Source: Candidatus Pantoea varia
Lineage (GTDB): Bacteria > Pseudomonadota > Gammaproteobacteria > Enterobacterales > Enterobacteriaceae
Assembly: GCF_900115075.1 (NCBI RefSeq)
Contig: NZ_FOVG01000002.1
Span: 248,001 to 312,000 of the forward strand
Direction: 5' to 3'
DNA length: 64,000 nt
The position numbers and the translations under genes are program-made. The notes beneath the pieces are model-generated. The model saw only the letters and a program-made list of their open reading frames with translations. It was not told the origin of the DNA and did no database searches. Positions 57,187-64,000 of the stretch are shown here, one piece after another. The number at the start of each line of letters is the position of its first letter. Within the stretch, counting starts at the first letter, position 1.

Positions 57187-58701
57187 TTAATTAATCGAAT
57201 TCGATACCAGACACTCCGTTACTCTTGCGATATCTTTCGCCGAAAATAGCGCTGAGACATAGACCACCGGTTTTTCCAGCGGCTCCAGCCGGATGGTGGA
57301 GATCACCACGTCACACTCATGTCGTTTCAGGGAATCTGCGATATTTTTTCCTGGCACGATGTCGATAATCTTCCAGTCAGGAAAGGCGCGGATAATCCGC
57401 CCGTAAAGCAGCTGCGAGGTGCCCAGACCGCTGGAGCAGACCAGCAATACCCGTTTTACCTTGATGCTGTTTTCGATGGCGGCCTGAATATGCACCGTCA
57501 GGTAAGCCACCTCATCGTCACTGATCGCATCCAGGCTGTATTCCTGCGTCAGCTGGTTAATCACCGCTTTGACGGCGGCGAACACCGTTCCCAGCTCGCT
57601 CTGGATATCATGCAGCAGCGGATTTTTAATCCGGATGTGATATCTGAGGCGGTTCAGCATCGGCTTGATATGCGAGGACAGTGAAGCCTGCAGATTCTGG
57701 TCAGTGGTGATTTCGATGTTGATGCGCTGCGCCACCCGCGCAATCAGCGCCTCAGCAAAGCGGGTTTCACGTTCGGATATCAGCGAGTCATCGTGCTGGG
57801 GCGTCTCGCCGCCCGCTTTACCGGAGGAGACCAGATACTGATAAATAGAGTGAGACTCCTCGGCCACCAGCACGGTGTTATATGCGGTCTCGATGCGTTC
57901 TATTACCGCCAGCGCAACCTGCCAGGCGTGATGGTCGCTGACCCGGTTCATCGACACCGCGCGGGCGTCCGTCCTGTGCAACGGCGAATGACTCCGATGG
58001 ATCAGTACCAGAATATGCGTAAATAAATTAATGTAGTAAGGATCGCTTATCGTATAGTGCAGCTGCTGTTCAATGAAATTAATTAATTGCAGGGTAAAGT
58101 GGACAGCCTGCTGGCCAAACTTCTCTGAAAGCTCCTGCAGCGTGCTTTCATCCAGACGGCTTTCCATCATATCCTGACGGTTATAAATCGATTTTAACAC
58201 CAGCGCTTTCATCGCCATGCGAATATTATGATCACTGCCTTTTATGCTGGTTCCGACGCGGCTTTTCAATAAGGTTAAATCAAACTGATGTAACCAGGAT
58301 TCCAATGTTTTTAAATCATTCACTATCGAAGCGCGGCTGATAAAATACTTATCCGCCAGTTCGCTGATCGAGGAACTTTTTGGCGACAACATTAATAAAT
58401 CAGAGGCTATTTTCAGCATCCTGAAGTTACTGCTGAAATCATCCACCTCCGTTGAGAAAATCCGGCGAGCGGCTATTTCAGACTGCGCATCAGCGAATTT
58501 AATTGTGATCCCTCTCCCACTTTTACCGCTGAGGTTGATGCCCTGCTCAGAGAGTTTCTCGTTAATATCGGCGATGTCGCGGCGTAAGGTTCGGGTGGTG
58601 ATGGCCGTTTTTTCTGAAATAGCGTGCAGGCTCACATAACTGTTATGAGAAATAAGCTGTCGCATAATCGTCAGTTGCCGCTCAGTCAGCGCCTTTATCA
58701 T
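57187..58701 (-). CDS. PRD-domain, BglG/MtlR-type transcriptional regulator
   Basis: A 504-residue regulator. It has two N-terminal helix-turn-helix parts (ERQLTIMRQLISHNSYVSLHAISEKTAITTRTLRRDI and SSISELADKYFISRASIVNDLKTLESWL), then two PRD domains (residues 175-400) with conserved histidines, then a IIB-like domain with VLLVCSSGLGTSQLL near residue 407. Phosphorylation by PTS proteins sets its activity, so it reports sugar uptake. It heads the leftward operon regulator-IIA-IIBC-aldolase. Confidence 0.9.
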   Translation of the reverse strand: MIKALTERQLTIMRQLISHNSYVSLHAISEKTAITTRTLRRDIADINEKLSEQGINLSGKSGRGITIKFADAQSEIAARRIFSTEVDDFSSNFRMLKIASDLLMLSPKSSSISELADKYFISRASIVNDLKTLESWLHQFDLTLLKSRVGTSIKGSDHNIRMAMKALVLKSIYNRQDMMESRLDESTLQELSEKFGQQAVHFTLQLINFIEQQLHYTISDPYYINLFTHILVLIHRSHSPLHRTDARAVSMNRVSDHHAWQVALAVIERIETAYNTVLVAEESHSIYQYLVSSGKAGGETPQHDDSLISERETRFAEALIARVAQRINIEITTDQNLQASLSSHIKPMLNRLRYHIRIKNPLLHDIQSELGTVFAAVKAVINQLTQEYSLDAISDDEVAYLTVHIQAAIENSIKVKRVLLVCSSGLGTSQLLYGRIIRAFPDWKIIDIVPGKNIADSLKRHECDVVISTIRLEPLEKPVVYVSALFSAKDIARVTECLVSNSIN

Positions 58702-58781
58702 AATAAGGTTCCGCTTAATCAGTTATTCACCTTGTCAGTTATCATCTAAGCAAAGGCACTCTGCCATGTAAATATTAAAAA

Positions 58782-58813
58782 ATGGCCACAACCTGGTGGT
58801 CAGACTGACCACC
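58782..58813. promoter_or_regulatory. Shared motif and adjoining 19-base palindrome upstream of the PRD regulator
   Basis: ATGGCCACAACCTGG (58782-58796) repeats the motif found ahead of IIBC with one change. It runs into the perfect palindrome GGTGGTCAG-A-CTGACCACC (58795-58813). Located 81-112 bases upstream of the start. A probable operator region. Confidence 0.55.
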
Positions 58814-58980
58814 TGACAGTGAATTTTCGAAATAATCGGGGACGAGGTGAAAGAATATGTGAAAGGGGATGGGAGGGTTTTGCGGGCTGACTGGCAGTGA
58901 TCAGATTGGTGGAGCTACATCAATTGCTGAGAGCAGAACCTGGCGGGAAAGCCCAGCTGACGCCGGGCCAGGTTTTATCT

Positions 58981-60372
58981 TTACGCCATCTTCAAACGCT
59001 GCAATCGTTTCTCGCGGCGAATCTTGCGCTCTTCCATCACGGCAACCAGCGCCATCAGGCAGATACAGGCGATAGCGGCGGCATCCAGTGCGGCAAAGGT
59101 GCCCGCCCAGCCGGTCAGGCCAAATATCGGTGTGCCGTCGGCAATCATGCCCAGGCCCAGTTTGGCAAAACTGTCGCCTATCAGATAAGCGAAGGTGCCT
59201 TTGATGCCATCCGCTGCGCCAATTGCCTTTTTCGGCACAAAGCCGACCGCGGCAACGCCGATTAACAGCTGCGGGCCAAAGACCAGGAAGCCCAGTGCGA
59301 ACAGCGACGCCAGATAGACATACTGGTTGCTGGCATGCTGATAGATCCCGAGCGTGGCAATAATCAGCGCTAACGCGACGCAGGCCACCAGCGCACGACG
59401 GCCATTGGCCAGATCGGATAACCAGCCCCACAGCAGCGTACCCACCAGTGCACCCACTTCAAACAGGGTAAAGCCCTGAATCGCCACCTCTTTAGAGAGC
59501 TTAAGCTCCTGGAAGGCGTAAACCGTTGACCACTGATCGATCCCGATGCGCACCACATAGAGGAAGATGTTGGCGAAGCAGAGCAGCCAGATCACCTTGT
59601 TCTTCAGTACGTACTCGACAAAGATCTGCCATTTGGTCATCGACTCATCTTCAGCTTCTTTATCCTCATCGCTCAGCTCTTCGTCAAACAGCTCTTCGGC
59701 CTTGCCCAGGCCATACGACTCCGGGGAGTCGCTGCCGTAGCGCAGGCCGATAAAACCAACAATCAGCGCGATAATAGACGGGAAGATAAACATCCCAATC
59801 ACGTGGCCGTTGAACAGCACATTGGCACCAAACAGCGCCACGCCTGCCGCACCGGCACCGCCGAGGTTGTGGGAGATATTCCACATCCCCAGATAGGTGC
59901 CACGCTTGCGGCGCGGCGTCCACTTTGTGATGGTGGAGTAGCTACAGGAGCCGCCGGTACTCTGGAAGAATCCGCTTAAAGCATAAAAGGCGATCATCAG
60001 GAACAGGCTGACGGAACCGGTGCCCATGCTGGCGCTGAAACCCAGCATACAGATGGCCGAGAGAATCAGCATAAACGGCAGGAACTGCTTGGTGTTTTTG
60101 CCGTCCGCATAATAGGAGACCAGGGTTTTCCCGACGCCATAGGTGATGGAGAAGCCCAGACCGATCATCCCCAGCTGCGTCATGCTCAGTCCGTAGGTGG
60201 TGATCATATCGTTCTGCGCGATATTGAAGTTTTTGCGGATAAGATACATGGTCAGGTAGCCGATAAAGACCACCAGATAGGACTGCATAAACGGCTTGAA
60301 CCACATCTTGCGCCGCAGTTCGATGGGCAGATCCAGCGTTGGTCTGCGCACCTGTTTGAGGAATGCCAGCAT
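58981..60372 (-). CDS. uhpT: Hexose phosphate transporter UhpT
   Basis: A 463-residue organophosphate:phosphate antiporter of the MFS class with about twelve membrane helices; close to E. coli UhpT ([16 protein letters not shown] start, [28 protein letters not shown]). The ATG at 60372 is preferred to one at 60426 because AGGAGA lies just ahead of it. It imports glucose-6-phosphate and similar sugars, and also fosfomycin. Its control is through UhpA. Confidence 0.96.
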   Translation of the reverse strand: MLAFLKQVRRPTLDLPIELRRKMWFKPFMQSYLVVFIGYLTMYLIRKNFNIAQNDMITTYGLSMTQLGMIGLGFSITYGVGKTLVSYYADGKNTKQFLPFMLILSAICMLGFSASMGTGSVSLFLMIAFYALSGFFQSTGGSCSYSTITKWTPRRKRGTYLGMWNISHNLGGAGAAGVALFGANVLFNGHVIGMFIFPSIIALIVGFIGLRYGSDSPESYGLGKAEELFDEELSDEDKEAEDESMTKWQIFVEYVLKNKVIWLLCFANIFLYVVRIGIDQWSTVYAFQELKLSKEVAIQGFTLFEVGALVGTLLWGWLSDLANGRRALVACVALALIIATLGIYQHASNQYVYLASLFALGFLVFGPQLLIGVAAVGFVPKKAIGAADGIKGTFAYLIGDSFAKLGLGMIADGTPIFGLTGWAGTFAALDAAAIACICLMALVAVMEERKIRREKRLQRLKMA

Positions 60373-60490
60373 GGAAGGGGATTCTCCTGGTTGGAATAGC
60401 TGCAATGGGCAGCGAATGGCTGGCATTGTAAAAACCTGCCGCCAGACTGGCCTGAGACAGCATCCAGGCGGAACCAGGAAAATTTCTTAG

Positions 60491-60512
60491 TTTTGCCCCA
60501 CTTGGGGCAAAA
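60491..60512. promoter_or_regulatory. Perfect dyad between uhpC and uhpT
   Basis: TTTTGCCCC-ACTT-GGGGCAAAA, nine exact pairs. There is no T tract outside the stem in either direction, so it may be either a weak terminator after uhpC or a protein site in the uhpT control region. Confidence 0.45.
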
Positions 60513-60524
60513 AGGAGAGGCGTA

Positions 60525-61853
60525 TCACGCTTCAGGCAGGGGGCGCGGCGCCTGAGCATTTAAAAACGGCAGCAGCAGCAGGGCGGATATCCCCGCCGCC
60601 GTGGCAATCACCGCAAAGAAGCCGCTCCAGTGCCAGACGTCGATAACCCACGCCAGCGGCCAGCCGGAGAGTGACGCGCCGAGATAGGCGAAAAGACCGA
60701 CGAAGCCGGTTGCCGCGCCCGCCGCCTCTTTATGGGAACACTCGGCTGCCGCGATGCCGATCAGCATCTGTGGGCCGAAGACAAAGAAACCGGTAGTAAA
60801 AAAGCAGGCGGCCTGCATCACGTAACTGGTAAAGGGCATCAGCCACAGTGAGCCGACGGAAAGCAAAATCCCGGCTGCAAAAATCAGGTTCATCGGGCCA
60901 CGGTTGCCGTTAAACAGCTTGTCCGAGCCCCATCCCGCGACCAGCGCGCCTATCACTCCGCCCAGCTCAAACAGGGTGACTACCGAGTTGGCCGTCACCA
61001 GATCCACCCCCAGCGTGTCGGAGATGTAAAGATTCCCCCAGTCATTGAGCGCGGCGCGAACCACATAGACCAGCACGTAACACAATGACAGCAGCCAGAT
61101 ATAGGGATTGAAAAGCACGTAGCGGATCAGGATCGCTTTGCGACTCAGACCTGCACCTTCCTGCTGCTGCGCCATCTCCATCTCATCCTGTCGCCAGTCG
61201 CCTACTGCGGGCAGGCCGACAGTCTGAGGCCGGTCGCGCAGACGCCAGCAGAGAAACAGTCCGGCGAGTATCGCTAAACTGCCCGCAATCATCATCCCGG
61301 TTCGCCAGCCATAGTGCAGTGCCACCGCGCCGATAACGATCGGGATAACCGCACCGCCAACGTTGTGCGCGGTGTTCCATAATGCCCACCAGCCGCCGCG
61401 CTCGTTACGCGAATACCAGCTGGTCAGCAGGCGCGCGCAGACCGGCGCGCCCCAGCCCTGGAAAAAAGCGTTGATGGTCCACAGCAGCGCAAAGGCCCAT
61501 AGCGAGGTGGAGAAGCCGAACAGGGTATTGACCACGCCGGTAGCGATCAGCCCCAGTCCCATAAAATAGCGGGCATTGGAGCGGTCACTGACGATGCCGG
61601 AGAAGAACTTCGACAGGCCATAGGTGATGTAAAACAGCGTCGCCAGCAGGCCGATATCGGTTCGCATCATCACACCGCTGGCGATCACTTCAGGCGCTGC
61701 CGCGTTGAAGCTTTTGCGGGTAAAGTAGAACAGGGCATAGCCGATCCAGATGGTTGACATGATGTGCCGCCGCCAGTAGCGATAGCGGCTATCAATCTCA
61801 CCTTTGTCCTGCAGCGGGGCGGCGTTAGCGGGCGTTTTCAGAAAGTTAAACAC
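60525..61853 (-). CDS. uhpC: MFS membrane sensor UhpC
   Basis: A 442-residue twelve-helix MFS protein, homologous to UhpT (RKSFNAAAPEVIASGV, GWGAPVCARLLTSWYSRNERGGWWALWNTAHNVGG). UhpC senses external glucose-6-phosphate and activates UhpB. Its length matches the E. coli protein. It lies nine bases after uhpB. Confidence 0.95.
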   Translation of the reverse strand: MFNFLKTPANAAPLQDKGEIDSRYRYWRRHIMSTIWIGYALFYFTRKSFNAAAPEVIASGVMMRTDIGLLATLFYITYGLSKFFSGIVSDRSNARYFMGLGLIATGVVNTLFGFSTSLWAFALLWTINAFFQGWGAPVCARLLTSWYSRNERGGWWALWNTAHNVGGAVIPIVIGAVALHYGWRTGMMIAGSLAILAGLFLCWRLRDRPQTVGLPAVGDWRQDEMEMAQQQEGAGLSRKAILIRYVLFNPYIWLLSLCYVLVYVVRAALNDWGNLYISDTLGVDLVTANSVVTLFELGGVIGALVAGWGSDKLFNGNRGPMNLIFAAGILLSVGSLWLMPFTSYVMQAACFFTTGFFVFGPQMLIGIAAAECSHKEAAGAATGFVGLFAYLGASLSGWPLAWVIDVWHWSGFFAVIATAAGISALLLLPFLNAQAPRPLPEA

Positions 61854-61862
61854 GGTGATTCC

Positions 61863-63362
61863 TCAGGCCGAACGCAGCGGCAGATGCACGCTGACGCGGG
61901 TTCCATGGGTGCAGGAGATCGTCAGGGAGCCGCCCAGCGCACTCACGCGTTCGCGCATCCCGACCAGACCAAAGCTCTGCTGACCGGAACCTGGCGGCAG
62001 ACCGCAGCCATCATCTTCAATCACCAGCAAAACGCGACCCTCCTGATGCCAGCCTTTCAGCATCACGGCGCTGGCGCTGGCGTGTTTTACAATGTTGTTC
62101 AGCCCCTCCTGACAGACGCGAAACAGCGTGACGCGCTGCGCTTCGCTCAGCAGCGTCTCATCAATACGCCACTCAAGGTGACTGACGATGCCGCAATCCT
62201 CCAGCTCCATCTCACGCATCAGGGAACGAACCGCCTGTTCAAGTGACAGGTCATCTAACTGGCGAGGTCGCAGACGTCCCAGCAGTCGCCGCACTGAATC
62301 GTAGACACCCAGTGAGAGCTGCTCAATATGGACGCCGCTCTGGATCACCCGGCCATTATCCGGCGCAAGGCGCTGCACAATGCCCGCCTGGGTGCGGATT
62401 GCCGTAATCGTCTGGCCGATATCATCGTGCAGTTCGCGCGCCACCTCCTGGCGTACGTTCTCTTCTGTTTCGACCAGCCGTTCCGCCAGGCGCCGGTTGC
62501 GCGCCAGCTCGCTCTGCAGCGACTGATTCAGCTCGCGCAGCCGCTGGATACCCGCACCCAGCAGCAGTCCGGTCAGGCTTTGGGCCAGTAGCGAGAGGAG
62601 AAGATCGACCGGGTGATCGTGCCAGGTCTGGCTGGCGATCAGCGCGATTGCATTCATCAGCGTCGCGATCAGCGCACCCTGCCAGCCGTAGTGCCAGGCC
62701 AGCGCAATAATCGGCAGCGCCAGACAGAATGGCGTAAAGCGCGACAGTTCAGCGGGCAGGCCAAGCTGCAACCAGAGACTGATGACAAACAGCAGCAGAT
62801 ACCAGATAAGATGCCGGGCGCGCCAGTTGACCGGGTGTGAGACCAGCGACGGTCCCAGCGGCTGCCAGCGGGTGCTGGTGAGATAGTGCCAGATGACCAG
62901 GCAGGTCGGGGCCAGCGTCAGACCACCGGTGAGCGTCAGCAGCAGGGCGTTCAGCATCTCCTGCTGTCCCGCCCACGCCAGGGATTGCAGCAGAGCCGCG
63001 GCGATCAGTGCCGCACCCTGGCTCAGCAGCGTGCGCCAGTCACGCTGATGGCGGTAATGGGAGATCAGCGCCACCGGCAGTAGCGTCAGTACACTGCCCG
63101 CCATTAACAGCGGCAGATGCGCCAGCGCGACCACCTTCGCCAGCCAGATCAGCATGATCCATTCAGCTGCCAGCAGCACCGGCCAGTAAGCGCGTGGACA
63201 TTGCAGCATCAGCCCCAGACGCAGGCCAAACGGGAATAGCAGCACTGCCAGTTCCGGGCGTTCCACCAGATGCAGGCTGATACTCCACAGGCAGAACCAG
63301 GCCGCCGAGAAGATAAAAAAGCTGGCGACAACGGAGATCAGTCGCGAAACACAAGGACTCAT
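61863..63362 (-). CDS. uhpB: Sensor histidine kinase UhpB
   Basis: A 499-residue kinase with about eight N-terminal membrane helices (MASE1-like), then the phospho-accepting histidine 312 in [16 protein letters not shown], and a C-terminal ATPase domain with NNIVKHA, DDGCG and [10 protein letters not shown] boxes. It phosphorylates UhpA when UhpC detects hexose phosphate. The start overlaps the uhpA stop by four bases (ATGA). Confidence 0.96.
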   Translation of the reverse strand: MSPCVSRLISVVASFFIFSAAWFCLWSISLHLVERPELAVLLFPFGLRLGLMLQCPRAYWPVLLAAEWIMLIWLAKVVALAHLPLLMAGSVLTLLPVALISHYRHQRDWRTLLSQGAALIAAALLQSLAWAGQQEMLNALLLTLTGGLTLAPTCLVIWHYLTSTRWQPLGPSLVSHPVNWRARHLIWYLLLFVISLWLQLGLPAELSRFTPFCLALPIIALAWHYGWQGALIATLMNAIALIASQTWHDHPVDLLLSLLAQSLTGLLLGAGIQRLRELNQSLQSELARNRRLAERLVETEENVRQEVARELHDDIGQTITAIRTQAGIVQRLAPDNGRVIQSGVHIEQLSLGVYDSVRRLLGRLRPRQLDDLSLEQAVRSLMREMELEDCGIVSHLEWRIDETLLSEAQRVTLFRVCQEGLNNIVKHASASAVMLKGWHQEGRVLLVIEDDGCGLPPGSGQQSFGLVGMRERVSALGGSLTISCTHGTRVSVHLPLRSA

Positions 63363-63952
63363 TGCCAGCCATCAAACATGCGGCGCGCCAGCTCCACATC
63401 ATTGCTGACGCCGAGCTTCTCCATCAGATTCGCGCGATGGACATGTACGGTTTTCGGTGACAGCGCCAGCTCAACGGCAATTTCCTTTACCGCCATGCCC
63501 TGTGACAGTTTTTCCGCCACCTGACGTTCACGTCGGGTAAGCGGGTCCTGCCGACTGGCGGCCAGCTTGATCGCAATCTCTGGCGTCAGATAACAGCCGC
63601 CTGTGGAGACCGTGCGCACCGCCGCCATCAGCTCATCGGGACGACAGCGTTTAGAGAGAAATCCGCGTGCACCGGCATTAAGCGCCTGCTCCACCAGAGC
63701 CGGACTGTCATGAACTGACAGCATGATGGTGGCCAGGCTCGCCGGCAGCTTGCTCAGCAGCGCCAGCCCGGAGATATCCGGCATCGAAATATCGCAGATA
63801 CAGACCTGAACGCCCCAGCCCGGTAAACCAGCCAGCGCCTCACGGCCAGAACCAAATTCCGCGACAACCTGGAAATCTGATTCCAGGCCCAGCAACTGGG
63901 CAAAGCCGGAGCGGACGATAAGGTGATCGTCAATAAGCGCGATGGTGATCAT
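63359..63952 (-). CDS. uhpA: Response regulator UhpA
   Basis: A 197-residue LuxR/NarL-type response regulator. The receiver domain has acidic residues DD at 8-9, phospho-accepting aspartate 54 (CDISMPD) and a lysine near residue 104 (LSKRCRP). The C-terminal LuxR helix-turn-helix reads [22 protein letters not shown]. Phosphorylated UhpA activates uhpT. First gene of the leftward uhpA-uhpB-uhpC-uhpT group. Confidence 0.96.
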   Translation of the reverse strand: MITIALIDDHLIVRSGFAQLLGLESDFQVVAEFGSGREALAGLPGWGVQVCICDISMPDISGLALLSKLPASLATIMLSVHDSPALVEQALNAGARGFLSKRCRPDELMAAVRTVSTGGCYLTPEIAIKLAASRQDPLTRRERQVAEKLSQGMAVKEIAVELALSPKTVHVHRANLMEKLGVSNDVELARRMFDGWQ

Positions 63953-64000
63953 GTCTATTCCTGGCGGGTAAAATCGCGCTTACCTTAGCGATAAGCACGA

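Overview
The window is chromosomal DNA of an enterobacterium, most likely Erwiniaceae (Pantoea, Erwinia or a close relative). This is inferred from enterobacterial gene order (valS-holC-pepA diverging from lptF-lptG, yjgR, a yjiN-like gene, yjjA, leuX tRNA, cdh, uhpABCT) together with a periplasmic gluconate 2-dehydrogenase operon typical of that family. There is no rRNA, no CRISPR array, no intact insertion sequence and no integrase.

Layout. 1-1059: end of a histidine-phosphatase gene and a GNAT acetyltransferase. 1060-2820: a small type VI secretion cassette (Hcp, a Tlde1-like peptidoglycan-targeting effector, a lipoprotein immunity candidate). 2831-26440: mainly core genes, comprising valS, holC, pepA, lptFG, an F420-reductase-like protein with a divergent LysR regulator, a DUF445 protein, yjgR, a peptide-binding protein, the three-subunit gluconate 2-dehydrogenase, marC, an unrecognised acidic protein, yjjA, two YsnF/AvaK stress proteins and a DUF1176 protein. 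26438-26522: leuX tRNA-Leu(CAA), a well-known island insertion site.

26523-50500: the accessory island and the centre of interest. It carries a 7-deazaguanine DNA modification/restriction (dpd) system. dpdC-dpdA-dpdB (modification) run rightwards and meet, at a shared terminator, a tightly packed leftward operon dpdE-F-G-H-I-J-K-D (three helicases, an AAA-type ATPase, a PLD-type nuclease and accessory proteins). A queD copy for the preQ0 precursor follows. At the right edge lies an SBD-HNH modification-dependent nuclease gene, split by a one-base shift in an A8 run. DpdA would exchange guanine in DNA for preQ0 using DpdB. DpdC would convert it to the amido form, and the other proteins would attack unmodified DNA. 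The dpd system as such is already described. What looks new here is the (Gly-Thr)9 hexamer microsatellite inside dpdH, a palindrome filling the spacer of the putative dpdE promoter, a small unknown gene and a hairpin ahead of dpdC, and the broken sulfur-reading nuclease at the edge.

50500-64000: cdh and a DJ-1/PfpI protein, then a second Tlde1-like effector/immunity cassette. This cassette lies exactly between two copies of the 3' end plus terminator of a ketose-bisphosphate aldolase gene, one intact and one decayed, which is the footprint of an insertion that rebuilt the gene end. Next comes a fructose-type PTS operon (PRD regulator, IIA, IIBC, aldolase) whose two promoter regions share a 15-base motif. 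The window ends with the uhpA-uhpB-uhpC-uhpT hexose-phosphate uptake system.

Functions are assigned from motifs and recalled family features; no database search was run.
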